26,036 bases of DNA from RGIG5612 sp045627365 (GTDB taxonomy: Bacteria; Bacillota; Clostridia; Lachnospirales; Lachnospiraceae), in assembly GCA_045627365.1 (NCBI GenBank), contig JAZQNN010000028.1, forward strand, positions 1-26,036, given 5' to 3'. Shown here piece by piece: positions 6,707 through 14,906 of this stretch. Position 1 is the first letter of the stretch. Every line of letters begins with the position of its first letter. Position numbers and translations under genes: made by a program. Below the pieces are notes generated by a model. It saw only the letters and a list, made by a program, of their open reading frames with translations. It was not told the DNA's origin and made no database searches.

Positions 6707-8059
6707 TTATTCAGGAAGCTCCCTTGCAAAATCCTTGAACATTCTGCCTCTTTGCTCGTAATTATCGAACTGTCCCCAGCTTGCGCATGCAGGTGAAAGA
6801 AGTACGGCATCGCCCGGCTCGGCAAGCTCTGCAGCCAGTGATACAGCCACTTTCAGGTTCTCAACCATATGAACTGATGTAAAGCCGCATGCAAGGGCTG
6901 TGTCGCGTATTTTCTCGGCAGTCTGGCCGATCAGGATCATATCCTTGACCTTGCCGTTGAAGCCTTTGATCCAGTCAGTAAAATCAAGTCCTTTGTCATA
7001 GCCGCCGGCGATCAGGACTGTCGGTCCCTCCATCGACTCAATGGCCTTGGCAGCCGCGTCGGTGTTTGTTCCCTTGGAATCGTTGTAGTAGGAAACGCCG
7101 CGCCTTGTGCAGGTGTACTCTATTCTGTGCTCAACAGCTTTGAAGGCTCTAATCACATCACCGATCGTCTTGACATCCACGCCCATTGAAACGCCGATCG
7201 CGATAGCTGCGAGGACGTTTTCGACGTTATGATCGCCCAGAAGATTCATTTCCCTGCGTCCGACTACGCGTGTGGCTGAAGTGCCGTCAGCCCACATCAG
7301 GTCCTCACCGTCAAGGAAGGCGCCCTTTTCAAGCTTGGAAAGTCTTGAAAAATAAACGACCTCAGGAGTGATATCTTTCGCGAGTTCCTTAAGATATTCA
7401 TCATCGTAATTGATCACGCACTTCTCGTCAGGTGTCTGGTTGGACGCGATGAGGAGCTTGGTCTTAGCGTAGCATTCGAATGTGCCGTGCCTGTCCAGAT
7501 GGTCCGGAGTCAGGTTAAGAACTGCCGTTACATTCGGATGGAAAGTTTTGATAGACTCGAGCTGGAAGCTGGAGATCTCAGCAACGATAACGCTTTCTTC
7601 GCTCGTTTTATCAGCTGCAGCTGCAAAAGAAGCGCCGATATTACCAACAACGAAAACTTCAGGATAAGCAGCCTTCATGATCTCGCCGACGAGAGCTGTG
7701 GTTGTTGTCTTTCCGTTGGTTCCGGTGATCGCTGCCATGCGGCCTTTTGCGATCCGGAACGCGATCTCGATCTCGCCGAAGACTTCCTTGCCTGCCGCCT
7801 TTGCCGCAACTATATCAGGAGCGTTGATCGAAACGCCCGGGCTTAAAGCTACGATATCTACGGCCTCAAGATCAGCTGCGCTTAATTCGCCCTGAATGCT
7901 CTTTACGCCTTCAAGACCCAGCTCACTCTTTAAAGCTTCCATATCAAGCTTAGTGTTCCTATCGAAAAGCACCATGGATACGCCCTCTGCCTTAAGAAGC
8001 CTTGCAAGGCCCTTTCCGCTGACGCCCATGCCATATACTAAAACCTTTTTGTCCTTCAT
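6707..8059 (-). CDS. murD: UDP-N-acetylmuramoylalanine--D-glutamate ligase MurD
   Basis: MurD adds D-glutamate to UDP-MurNAc-L-Ala using ATP, in the cytoplasmic phase of peptidoglycan precursor synthesis. The 450-residue length is typical. The N-terminal Rossmann-like domain begins KKVLVYGMGVSGKGLARLL and includes LSPGVS (72-77). The ATP-binding loop GTNGKTTT is at 113-120. The central domain has NLTPDHLDRH, and the C-terminal domain has YYNDSKGTNTDAA and LLSPACASWGQFDNYEQRG, both family hallmarks. An AGAGG ribosome site lies before the ATG. It is 13 bases downstream of mraY and three bases upstream of ftsW. Confidence 0.98.
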   Translation of the reverse strand: MKDKKVLVYGMGVSGKGLARLLKAEGVSMVLFDRNTKLDMEALKSELGLEGVKSIQGELSAADLEAVDIVALSPGVSINAPDIVAAKAAGKEVFGEIEIAFRIAKGRMAAITGTNGKTTTTALVGEIMKAAYPEVFVVGNIGASFAAAADKTSEESVIVAEISSFQLESIKTFHPNVTAVLNLTPDHLDRHGTFECYAKTKLLIASNQTPDEKCVINYDDEYLKELAKDITPEVVYFSRLSKLEKGAFLDGEDLMWADGTSATRVVGRREMNLLGDHNVENVLAAIAIGVSMGVDVKTIGDVIRAFKAVEHRIEYTCTRRGVSYYNDSKGTNTDAAAKAIESMEGPTVLIAGGYDKGLDFTDWIKGFNGKVKDMILIGQTAEKIRDTALACGFTSVHMVENLKVAVSLAAELAEPGDAVLLSPACASWGQFDNYEQRGRMFKDFARELPE

Positions 8060-8072
8060 CTTATTGCCTCTT

Positions 8073-9035
8073 CTACAGTGCCTTCACCAGTCCGAAATAT
8101 GACAGTGCGCACAAAATAATCGTTGCCAGTGTAAATACATATACGACCCTTGTCTCTTTCCAGCCGCACTGCTCAAAGTGATGGTGAATCGGGGTCATCT
8201 TGAATATTCTTTTGCCGTGTGTCAGTTTGAAATAGCTGACCTGCATGATAACGCTCAGGATCTCCGCAAGATAAACAAATGCTGAAATGATCAGGAAGAT
8301 CGGCAGCTTCAGGACCATTGCGGTCATTGCCACGAATCCGCCGAGTGCCAAAGCTCCGGTGTCGCCCATGAAGATCTTGGCCGGATATGTGTTGAAGCAC
8401 AAGAACGCAAGAAGTGCGCCCATCATTGCCATTACGGCAGGCGTTACGCCGCTTTCAAGAAGCTGCGCCGCAAATGCCAGAAATACGCCGATAACTATCG
8501 TAACAGAGCTTACAAGTCCGTCCAGTCCGTCGGTGAAATTTGCGCCGTTTTCCGTGCCTAAGATCGCAAGGAAAGCGATCGGCCAGAACCAGCCGCCGAA
8601 GTTGACCTCGCCGTAGAACGGAACGATCATAGTTGTTCCCGCGTCACTTACAAGGCCTACATATAACATCATTGCTGCCGTTACTATCATCTGGAGCAGG
8701 AATTTCTGCCATGCCTTGAGGCCTTCTGACTGCTTCTTCTTGATCTTCAGTCCGTCGTCAAGTCCGCCGATGATCGCAAAAAGAACAGTAGTTATCACAA
8801 TCGCAAGCATATCCATATCCTTAGTCGCGAAAAAGACCGTTCCGAAAATAAACGCGATAATGATCGCGATGCCGCCCATGGTCGGAGTTCCGGACTTGGC
8901 AAGATGCGCCTCGGGTCCTTCTTCCCTTACCTGCTGACCGAACTTGAACCTGTGAAGGATCGGGATCAGGATCGGAACCAGTATAACGCATACGATAAAA
9001 CCAACAGCGATGGCTATAAATTCAGCTAAGCTCAT
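8073..9035 (-). CDS. mraY: Phospho-N-acetylmuramoyl-pentapeptide transferase MraY
   Basis: MraY transfers phospho-MurNAc-pentapeptide from UDP to undecaprenyl phosphate, making lipid I at the inner face of the membrane. The 320-residue protein is polytopic. Family motifs are GTPTMGG (49-55), the catalytic aspartate pair in LDDGLK (92-97), NFTDGLDGL (166-174), FMGDTG (222-227) and the histidine motif HHHFE (284-288). An AAAGGAG site precedes the ATG. It sits 18 bases after the PBP gene and 13 before murD. Confidence 0.98.
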   Translation of the reverse strand: MSLAEFIAIAVGFIVCVILVPILIPILHRFKFGQQVREEGPEAHLAKSGTPTMGGIAIIIAFIFGTVFFATKDMDMLAIVITTVLFAIIGGLDDGLKIKKKQSEGLKAWQKFLLQMIVTAAMMLYVGLVSDAGTTMIVPFYGEVNFGGWFWPIAFLAILGTENGANFTDGLDGLVSSVTIVIGVFLAFAAQLLESGVTPAVMAMMGALLAFLCFNTYPAKIFMGDTGALALGGFVAMTAMVLKLPIFLIISAFVYLAEILSVIMQVSYFKLTHGKRIFKMTPIHHHFEQCGWKETRVVYVFTLATIILCALSYFGLVKAL

Positions 9036-9053
9036 TGTGCTGCTCCTTTGTAA

Positions 9054-10850
9054 TTAATAAATCGAAACATCGGTATCCTCTGATGCCGGTGTAATATTCA
9101 TGTAAGGGAGGACTTCCTCCATAATGCTTGCCCAGAAGCCTGTCGAAACGCCTGATTCATCGCCGCTGGAAGGCTCGTCGATCACGACGTAGCACACTAC
9201 CTGCGGATTGTCAAAAGGCGCAAATCCGATGAACGAAACAACATATTTGTCATCTTCCGGCTTCTCTGATGTGCCGGTCTTGCCGGCGATGATATAACCG
9301 TCTACGGCAGCGTCTTTGCCGGTACCGGTCGTTACGGTATAGCGCATTGCTTCCTTGATCTGGTCGGAAGTCTCCTGCGATATCGTGCGGCTTACGAGCG
9401 TCTTGTCAACTGACCTGACCAGCTCTCCGCCGGCGTTATAGATTTTGTCTACGATGAACGGTTTGTAGTAGTATCCGCCGTTGATAAGCGAGCAAAATGC
9501 CGAGCTTACCTGGACCATCGTAACGTTGAAGTTCTCGCCGAAAGAGTTGATCGCAAGGTCAACAGGTGACATGTTGTCTTCTTTATACAGAAGCGGCAAA
9601 CAGCTCATTTCATTGGGCAGATCGATACCGGTATATTTGCCGAAGCCGAATTTTTCCTGATATTTTACAAAGGTCTTGACGCCCATATCTTCTGCCATAT
9701 TCATCAGCGCAACATTGCAGGACTTGGCAATAGCCATTCGGGTCGTGATTGTCTCGTGTCCTTCGATGTAATGGCAGTGAATGAGTTCTTCATAAACCTG
9801 CTTGCTGCCCGGGCAATAATACTGGCTGTCAAGGTCCGTAATATCCTCTTCCAGCGCACAAGATACGGTAAAAGGTTTGAAAACCGAGCCCGGCTCATAA
9901 CTTTGCGTAATGCAGAAGTTCTTCCATACCTCGGAAAGTTCCGCAGTCACTTCCGCGTCGCTCATCGCGTCAAGCTCTTCTTTAGAAAAACGTCCTGACA
10001 GATCACGCGGATTGTTGCAGTCGAAAGTATCGGAGTCAGCCATTGCAAGGATCTCTCCGGTATTCGGATCCTGGATCATTACGGCTACTGTCTTGGACTC
10101 ATTTTCCTCCATGAACTCCTGTATCTTGGCCTCGACGATCGACTGAATATTATAGTCGATGGTCGTCTTGATCGTGTTTCCGTCCTCTGCCTCCTTGCGG
10201 ACGCTCTCTACGACATTTTCGCTGTTGATATACGAATACTCTCTCCCGTCAGTTCCGGTCAGTTCTTCGTCATACATGTATTCCAGGCCGTATGTGCCCC
10301 TGCCGTTGTCGGTGAATCCGATGACAGCCGAAGCGAGCGAGCCGAATGTGTAGTTTCTGGTGAAGTTCTTCTCAAGCCATATGCCGACGATGTTTCTGTT
10401 CTCTTCCTTCATCGCAAGGAAGCCTTCAACGTCCGAGTATGGGAGCTTACGCATCAGCACAACATAGTGGCTCTTCTCGTTTGAGCGGATGCGCTCAACG
10501 ATGTCGCTTTTCTCGAATGGGAAACACGTGCAAATAGCGTCGACCGTATCAGAAAGATATCTGGTCTCATCAGAAAGAATAACGGCCGGATCCAGGATCA
10601 GATTGTACGTTTGGGTGCTGGTCGCTAAAGTGACATTGTTTCTGTCGGTAATGTCACCGCGCTTGGCCTGAAGCGTCACAACGGACGATTCAGTCTGGCT
10701 CTTGGCTGATCTTGTATACTTTTCTCCATGGAAGATAAGGATGCCAAAAAGCCTTAAGACCACAACGGCCAAGGCTGCAAGGGCGATCACATATATCCAC
10801 GTCATTCTGCGGCGTGTTTTTTCCTCTTTTGTAGATACATTTCTGCTCAT
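9054..10850 (-). CDS. ftsI: Class B penicillin-binding protein (FtsI/SpoVD type), no PASTA domain
   Basis: This is the septal D,D-transpeptidase that cross-links glycan made by FtsW. The 598-residue protein has a cytoplasmic basic stretch, one membrane anchor (about 17-39), a pedestal beginning with the RGDITDRN motif (64-71) and a C-terminal transpeptidase domain. The catalytic motifs are SVFK (nucleophile S322, K325), SCN (377-379) and KTGT (524-527). SpoVD-type relatives end in a PASTA domain; here the protein stops soon after the transpeptidase fold, so none is present. The codon immediately before the ATG is a stop in frame, which fixes the earliest start, but only a weak ribosome site is visible. 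A strong inverted repeat lies in the 92-base gap from ftsL. Confidence 0.95.
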   Translation of the reverse strand: MSRNVSTKEEKTRRRMTWIYVIALAALAVVVLRLFGILIFHGEKYTRSAKSQTESSVVTLQAKRGDITDRNNVTLATSTQTYNLILDPAVILSDETRYLSDTVDAICTCFPFEKSDIVERIRSNEKSHYVVLMRKLPYSDVEGFLAMKEENRNIVGIWLEKNFTRNYTFGSLASAVIGFTDNGRGTYGLEYMYDEELTGTDGREYSYINSENVVESVRKEAEDGNTIKTTIDYNIQSIVEAKIQEFMEENESKTVAVMIQDPNTGEILAMADSDTFDCNNPRDLSGRFSKEELDAMSDAEVTAELSEVWKNFCITQSYEPGSVFKPFTVSCALEEDITDLDSQYYCPGSKQVYEELIHCHYIEGHETITTRMAIAKSCNVALMNMAEDMGVKTFVKYQEKFGFGKYTGIDLPNEMSCLPLLYKEDNMSPVDLAINSFGENFNVTMVQVSSAFCSLINGGYYYKPFIVDKIYNAGGELVRSVDKTLVSRTISQETSDQIKEAMRYTVTTGTGKDAAVDGYIIAGKTGTSEKPEDDKYVVSFIGFAPFDNPQVVCYVVIDEPSSGDESGVSTGFWASIMEEVLPYMNITPASEDTDVSIY

Positions 10851-10891
10851 TTATGTTGTGTCCGAGCGGATCGGCAACCCGCTTTAACATA

Positions 10892-10927
10892 CAAAGATAC
10901 CGCCTCTTGAAAAAGTCGGTATCTTTG
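10892..10927. other. 11-bp perfect stem-loop between ftsL and the PBP gene
   Basis: CAAAGATACCG (10892-10902) pairs perfectly with CGGTATCTTTG (10917-10927) around a 14-base loop. It lies inside the dcw operon, 15 bases after the ftsL stop and about 40 before the PBP start. No U-run follows on the minus strand, so it is not a classical terminator. It may tune PBP expression or act in mRNA processing. Confidence 0.7.
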
Positions 10928-10942
10928 GATTTGGCTATTATA

Positions 10943-11443
10943 TTACTTTTTAGGGATCGATGCAACCTGCTGGATGTACTCGCCATCGGATGCGTCAAAC
11001 ATTACGACCTGTTCGGAGCTTCCTCTTACCATCCCCAGGTCCTCGGTCGCAACCTTGATTATTTGGTTAAGGTCGATCGACTTCTTGATGTCGTACTCCC
11101 TGGAGTTGTTCTGCTCGGTAAGCTCGGCGAGGTCTCTTTCGAGTCCTGCGACCTGCTTTGCCAGGGTGTTGGCTCTTGCTGACTCGTCAAGGTTTACAAA
11201 GGCAAGTGTCAGAATGATCGCTATTCCGACTACGATGGACGCGCATCTTACGATCTTGAGCTTGTCCAGGCGAACCGGGCGTTTCTTCTGCTGAGGCCTG
11301 CGTGCAGGAGAAGCAGTCCGTTCCCTGACCTCCGGCTCTACCTTGCGGACCGTGTTGCCGTCCACAACTGTACGCCTGAATTCGTCCGGATACAGACTGT
11401 ATAATGAATTATTCTGCTTTCTCGAATATCCTGAGTTTTGCAC
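10943..11443 (-). CDS. ftsL: Septum formation protein FtsL-like
   Basis: FtsL is a bitopic protein that pairs with FtsB/DivIC and FtsQ to activate the FtsW-PBP synthase. The 166-residue product has a long basic cytoplasmic tail (1-62, rich in R/K/Q/P), one membrane segment (about 63-83) and an extracellular coiled coil (about 88-125, with LAKQVAGLERDLAELTEQN). The later IIKVATEDLGMVRG matches the A-x-x-xLGM pattern seen in FtsL and DivIC. It overlaps the end of rsmH by 35 bases and precedes the PBP gene, the standard FtsL position. The sequence is weakly conserved, as is usual for FtsL, so the call leans on topology and position. Confidence 0.85.
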   Translation of the reverse strand: MQNSGYSRKQNNSLYSLYPDEFRRTVVDGNTVRKVEPEVRERTASPARRPQQKKRPVRLDKLKIVRCASIVVGIAIILTLAFVNLDESARANTLAKQVAGLERDLAELTEQNNSREYDIKKSIDLNQIIKVATEDLGMVRGSSEQVVMFDASDGEYIQQVASIPKK

Positions 11444-12344
11444 TGCTTGCCCTCTTGTTATGTTCTAATTCTTCCTCGGAAGGAAGGATCGGTTTCTTTG
11501 TAATAATTCTGCCCTTAGGCACTGCCCCGCACACGCACACCGGAAAACTCGGAGGACACGTGCACGGATTCTCTGCCGTCTTGAAATCGTTCTTCACGAT
11601 CCTGTCCTCAAGAGAGTGGAAGGTGATTATCGCCAGCCTTCCCTTCGGATTAAGCAGATCGATCATTTCGCCGATCGAGCTGTGAAGGACGTCGAGTTCT
11701 GAATTTACCTCGATGCGGATCGCCTGGAATGTCTTCTTGGCAAATCCCTTCTGCCCTTTCCTGACTGCTGCCGGGATCGCTGCTTCTATGATGTCCGCCA
11801 GTTCCTTGGTCGTCTCTATCGGCTTGATCTCTCTTGCGTTTACAATGTGCTTGGCTATGTTGGAGGCGAAATTGTCTTCGCCGTATACTCTTATGATCCT
11901 TGCCAGATCCTCTTTGGAGTAGCTGTTGACTACGTCCCTGGCGCTAAGCGGTCTTTCGCGGTCCATCCTCATGTCCAAAGGAGCGTCCTCGCGGTATGTG
12001 AAGCCGCGCTCCGGATTGTCTATCTGATAGGACGAAACTCCGATATCAAGTAGAATTCCGTCGACCTTGTTTATTCCAAGTTCCTTAAGGATCTGCGGTG
12101 TCTGGCAGAAGTTGCCTTTGACGATCGTGACTTTGTCTTTGAAGATGGAAAGACGCTTCGTTGCCGCTGCTATCGCCTCTTCGTCCTGGTCGATACCTAT
12201 CAGCCTTCCGCCTTTAAGCTTCTGGACTATCTTGAGGGAATGGCCTCCGCCGCCCAGCGTTCCGTCAACGTATATCCCGTCAGGGTTTATGTTCAGTCCG
12301 TCTATTGTCTCCTGAAGGAGGACGGACTCATGTCTGAATTCCAC
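11409..12344 (-). CDS. rsmH: 16S rRNA (cytosine-1402 N4)-methyltransferase RsmH
   Basis: RsmH (MraW) uses S-adenosylmethionine to methylate N4 of C1402 in 16S rRNA. The 311-residue length is typical. The protein starts MEFRHESVLLQETIDGL. The SAM-binding loop is GTLGGGGHS (28-36), and the family block containing LLDIGVSSYQID is followed by RGFTYREDAPLDMRMD. The C-terminal region has ITFHSLEDRIVKNDF and two cysteines in the usual CTCP site. It lies ten bases after mraZ and overlaps ftsL by 35 bases. Confidence 0.98.
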   Translation of the reverse strand: MEFRHESVLLQETIDGLNINPDGIYVDGTLGGGGHSLKIVQKLKGGRLIGIDQDEEAIAAATKRLSIFKDKVTIVKGNFCQTPQILKELGINKVDGILLDIGVSSYQIDNPERGFTYREDAPLDMRMDRERPLSARDVVNSYSKEDLARIIRVYGEDNFASNIAKHIVNAREIKPIETTKELADIIEAAIPAAVRKGQKGFAKKTFQAIRIEVNSELDVLHSSIGEMIDLLNPKGRLAIITFHSLEDRIVKNDFKTAENPCTCPPSFPVCVCGAVPKGRIITKKPILPSEEELEHNKRASSAKLRIFEKAE

Positions 12345-12354
12345 TTATGTCCTC

Positions 12355-12786
12355 TCAGATTCCGAATCCCCACTCTCCCATGTGCTCGGCAATTTCATCC
12401 ATATTGTCGAAGGTCGAGTTGGTTTCCCAAGCTGCCTTATCCCAGATCTCGACGCGGCTGCCGGTTCCGACGAGCACAACATCTTTCTCCAGGTTGGCGT
12501 ATTCCCTCAGCGTCGGAGGGAGGAGGATTCTTCCTTGCTTGTCCGACTCAGCGTCATCGGCACCGGCAAGGAAGAATCTTGCGAATTTTCTTGCGTCTTT
12601 ATTGGCAACAGGTAACTCCTGCAGCTTTCCGGAGAATGAAGCCCATTCTTCATTCGGGAAAACCCACAGGCAACCGTCGAGACCCTTCGTAACAACGAAA
12701 GTCTCGCCAAGCTGTTCCCTGAACTTAGCAGGAACTATTACTCTGCCCTTGGCATCTATGGAATGATTGTACTCACCCATAAACAT
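12355..12786 (-). CDS. mraZ: Transcriptional regulator MraZ
   Basis: MraZ is a DNA-binding ring-forming protein of the AbrB-like double-repeat fold that controls the dcw operon. The 143-residue product carries both diagnostic D-x-x-G-R repeats: DAKGRVIVPAKFRE (11-24) and DKQGRILLPPTLRE (82-95). The first ATG is chosen because the family starts MFMGEY and a GGAGG sits 12 bases before it; the second ATG, two codons on, would be 18 bases away. It is the first gene of the cluster. Four AAAGTG-type boxes about 130 bases upstream are its expected operators, so autoregulation is likely. Confidence 0.97.
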   Translation of the reverse strand: MFMGEYNHSIDAKGRVIVPAKFREQLGETFVVTKGLDGCLWVFPNEEWASFSGKLQELPVANKDARKFARFFLAGADDAESDKQGRILLPPTLREYANLEKDVVLVGTGSRVEIWDKAAWETNSTFDNMDEIAEHMGEWGFGI

Positions 12787-12840
12787 AGGTTGCTGTTGCC
12801 TCCGATTTCTTCTTTAACTTAACGGAACTCCGCGCCATCT

Positions 12841-12875
12841 CCCCGAAGGGCCTTACCATACATCGTCCCGGTAAG
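12841..12875 (-). other. Two stem-loops in the mraZ leader
   Basis: On the minus strand CTTACC (12875-12870) pairs with GGTAAG (12857-12852) over 12 bases. It is followed directly by CCC-TTCG-GGG, a UUCG tetraloop hairpin (12850-12841). Both lie between the MraZ boxes and the mraZ ribosome site, in a 280-base gene-free stretch. Role unknown. Confidence 0.4.
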
Positions 12876-12912
12876 TGCACATTAATAAGTGGATAATGGC
12901 CTTAAAATCTAC

Positions 12913-12948
12913 CACTTTTTACCACTTTGTGACACTCTGTGACACTTT
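12913..12948 (-). promoter_or_regulatory. Four tandem MraZ boxes (dcw operator)
   Basis: On the minus strand the hexamers AAAGTG (12948-12943), GAGTG preceded by A (12938-12933), AAAGTG (12928-12923) and AAAGTG (12918-12913) occur at an exact 10-bp period, one helical turn. AAAGTG-type direct repeats upstream of mraZ are the sites described for MraZ in mollicutes; E. coli MraZ uses TGGG repeats with the same period. I could not place the -35 and -10 boxes with confidence. Confidence 0.8.
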
Positions 12949-13024
12949 TGAGTAAATTCTACTCATTTTTAGGGCAAAAAGCAAGTGGTTTTTTCGTGTT
13001 TTTTTAGATTTTTTGTTGAAAATT

Positions 13025-13033
13025 TGCTATAAT
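13025..13033 (+). promoter_or_regulatory. Extended -10 promoter of the ABC exporter gene
   Basis: TGCTATAAT is a perfect extended -10 element (TG-N-TATAAT). The -35 region, in a T-rich tract at about 13004, is weak. Transcription would begin near 13040, which rules out the upstream in-frame ATG at 13013 as the start of the exporter. Confidence 0.7.
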
Positions 13034-13066
13034 TCCCGCCAGAATAGAAAAAAAGGACAACCCAAA

Positions 13067-14830
13067 ATGAAATCATTACACTATGTCAAACACGACATCG
13101 ACTACCACGGCAACGGCATGCTGAAAATCTTCGCGCAGCATTACAAAGGCCACCTTGGCTTATTTTTTCTGGATATGGCCTGTGCTCTTCTTGCTTCTTT
13201 AGTTGATCTGGGATTTCCGTACGTTTCAAGGATCTGCCTGCAGCAGTATCTGCCGGAGGGGCAGTTCAAGGCATTCTTCATCGTTATGGGAGTAGTTGTC
13301 GCCGCTCACATCGTCAGAACACTTCTTTATTACATTATTACATATTGGGGCCACAGACTGGGCGTTCTCATTGAAGGCGAGATGCGCGCGGAGCTTTTTG
13401 AACACATCGAAGGACTGAGTTTCAGCTTCTTCAACCAAAACAGGACCGGCCAGCTCATGAGCCGCGTGACCACGGACCTTTTCGAGATTTCTGAATTCGC
13501 GCACCACGGTCCGGAAGATCTGTTCATTTCCGCGCTCACGATCATCGGTTCATTCATCGTACTGGCTACGATCGAGTGGCGTCTGGCTCTGGTCGTATTC
13601 ATCGTGATCCCGCTTTTTGTGGTATTCACCATCCTCATCCGCGGCAAAATGGCCGAGACCAACATCGCAGTCAAAGCCAAAATGGCCGAGATCAACTCCG
13701 CTATCGAATCGGGATTTTCCGGCATCAGGACGGCCAAGGCATTTGCCAATGAAGAGGAAGAGATCAGGAAGTTCTCCGTCTCCAACGAGATGCACATTGA
13801 GGCAAAGCGCCAGTATCACAAATACATGGCGATATTCAACTGCGGCATGGAATTCGCGCTGTCGATCCTGTCAGTGCTGGTTATGATGGTCGGTGGATAT
13901 TTCATAATGAGAAACGAGCTCGATTACATCGATCTTGTGACGTTCACGCTGTATGTGTCCACTTTCATCACGCCGATCAGGAAGATCGTCGCGCTCGTTG
14001 AGCAATACATGGCCGGCACAGCCGGACTTAAGAGATTTATTGAGATCATGCGCACGGATCCTGAGATCACGGACCGCGAGGACGCGCTGGAGCTTACAAA
14101 TGTTAAGGGACATATCGCTGTCAACAACGTAAGCTTTGCGTACAGCAACGGCGTTACTGTTCTTTCGGATATCAACGCTGATATTCCGGCCGGCACGACA
14201 TTTGCACTTGTCGGCCCGTCCGGCGGCGGCAAAACCACCCTCAGCAACCTGATCCCGCGTTTTTACGACGTGCTCGAAGGCTCGATCACAGTTGACGGGC
14301 ACGACATACGTGACGTGACCCAGCGTTCGCTCCGACTTTCGATCGGCATCGTGCAGCAGGACGTATTCATGTTCGCCGGCACGATCTACGACAATATCGC
14401 ATACGGCCGTCAGGGCGCGACATACGAAGACGTCATTGCAGCTGCGGTCAAGGCTGAGATCCACGACGAGATCATGCAGATGCCGGACGGTTACAATACC
14501 TTCATCGGTGAGCGCGGTGTAATGCTCTCGGGCGGTCAGAAGCAGCGACTCGGAATCGCGCGCGTATTCCTTAAGAACCCGCCGATCATCATTTTAGACG
14601 AGGCAACTTCCGCTCTTGACAGCGTTACCGAGATCCGCATACAGAACGCATTTGACGAGCTGGCAAAGGGCCGCACATCGATCATCATCGCGCACCGTCT
14701 GAGCACGATCCGCAACGCGGACAAGATCGCGGTCATCGATGACGACCGCATTGTTGAAATGGGAAGTCACGAAGAGCTCCTTGCAGCCGGCGGCGAATAC
14801 GCCAGAATGGTAAAGGCGCAGATGTTGTAA
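13067..14830 (+). CDS. ABC exporter half-transporter (fused membrane and ATPase domains)
   Basis: Type IV (MsbA/LmrA/BmrA-like) exporters use ATP to move lipids, drugs or peptides out of the cell. The 587-residue product has a membrane domain of six helices (about 30-315) and a nucleotide-binding domain with all motifs intact: Walker A GPSGGGKTT (383-391), Q-loop at Q430-Q431, signature LSGGQKQR (487-494), Walker B IIILDE (507-512) and H-loop H543 in IAHRLSTI. It should work as a homodimer, because no second half-transporter is adjacent. The ATG at 13067 is chosen because an AAAGGA ribosome site lies ten bases upstream and the promoter lies between it and the earlier ATG at 13013. It diverges from the dcw cluster. 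The substrate cannot be inferred. Confidence 0.95.
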   Translation: MKSLHYVKHDIDYHGNGMLKIFAQHYKGHLGLFFLDMACALLASLVDLGFPYVSRICLQQYLPEGQFKAFFIVMGVVVAAHIVRTLLYYIITYWGHRLGVLIEGEMRAELFEHIEGLSFSFFNQNRTGQLMSRVTTDLFEISEFAHHGPEDLFISALTIIGSFIVLATIEWRLALVVFIVIPLFVVFTILIRGKMAETNIAVKAKMAEINSAIESGFSGIRTAKAFANEEEEIRKFSVSNEMHIEAKRQYHKYMAIFNCGMEFALSILSVLVMMVGGYFIMRNELDYIDLVTFTLYVSTFITPIRKIVALVEQYMAGTAGLKRFIEIMRTDPEITDREDALELTNVKGHIAVNNVSFAYSNGVTVLSDINADIPAGTTFALVGPSGGGKTTLSNLIPRFYDVLEGSITVDGHDIRDVTQRSLRLSIGIVQQDVFMFAGTIYDNIAYGRQGATYEDVIAAAVKAEIHDEIMQMPDGYNTFIGERGVMLSGGQKQRLGIARVFLKNPPIIILDEATSALDSVTEIRIQNAFDELAKGRTSIIIAHRLSTIRNADKIAVIDDDRIVEMGSHEELLAAGGEYARMVKAQML

Positions 14831-14833
14831 GAA

Positions 14834-14906
14834 AATCGTGCACCAGCCTCAGGAGAATTGTCAAAAGAGCCAATTTTAGAAGAAAATCAGACCCTGATGC
14901 ACGATT
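14834..14906 (+). repeat. 73-bp inverted-repeat element, copy 1
   Basis: It starts AATCGTGCACCAG and ends CTGATGCACGATT; the two 13-bp ends are inverted repeats with one mismatch. It is about 82% identical to copy 3 without gaps. It lies between the convergent ABC exporter and nuclease genes and encodes the last five residues (SCIRV) and the stop codon of the nuclease. Confidence 0.93.

Noticed and set aside
12888..12893. An AAGTGG in the opposite orientation as a fifth MraZ box
   Set aside because: A single hexamer-level match, out of register with the four tandem boxes; too likely by chance.
13013..13066. N-terminal extension of the ABC exporter by 18 residues
   Set aside because: The extended -10 promoter lies at 13025-13033, inside this extension, and a good ribosome site precedes the ATG at 13067.
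13871..14464. Minus-strand open frame of 197 codons opposite the ABC ATPase domain
   Set aside because: It lies over the Walker A region of a clear ABC exporter and resembles no family.
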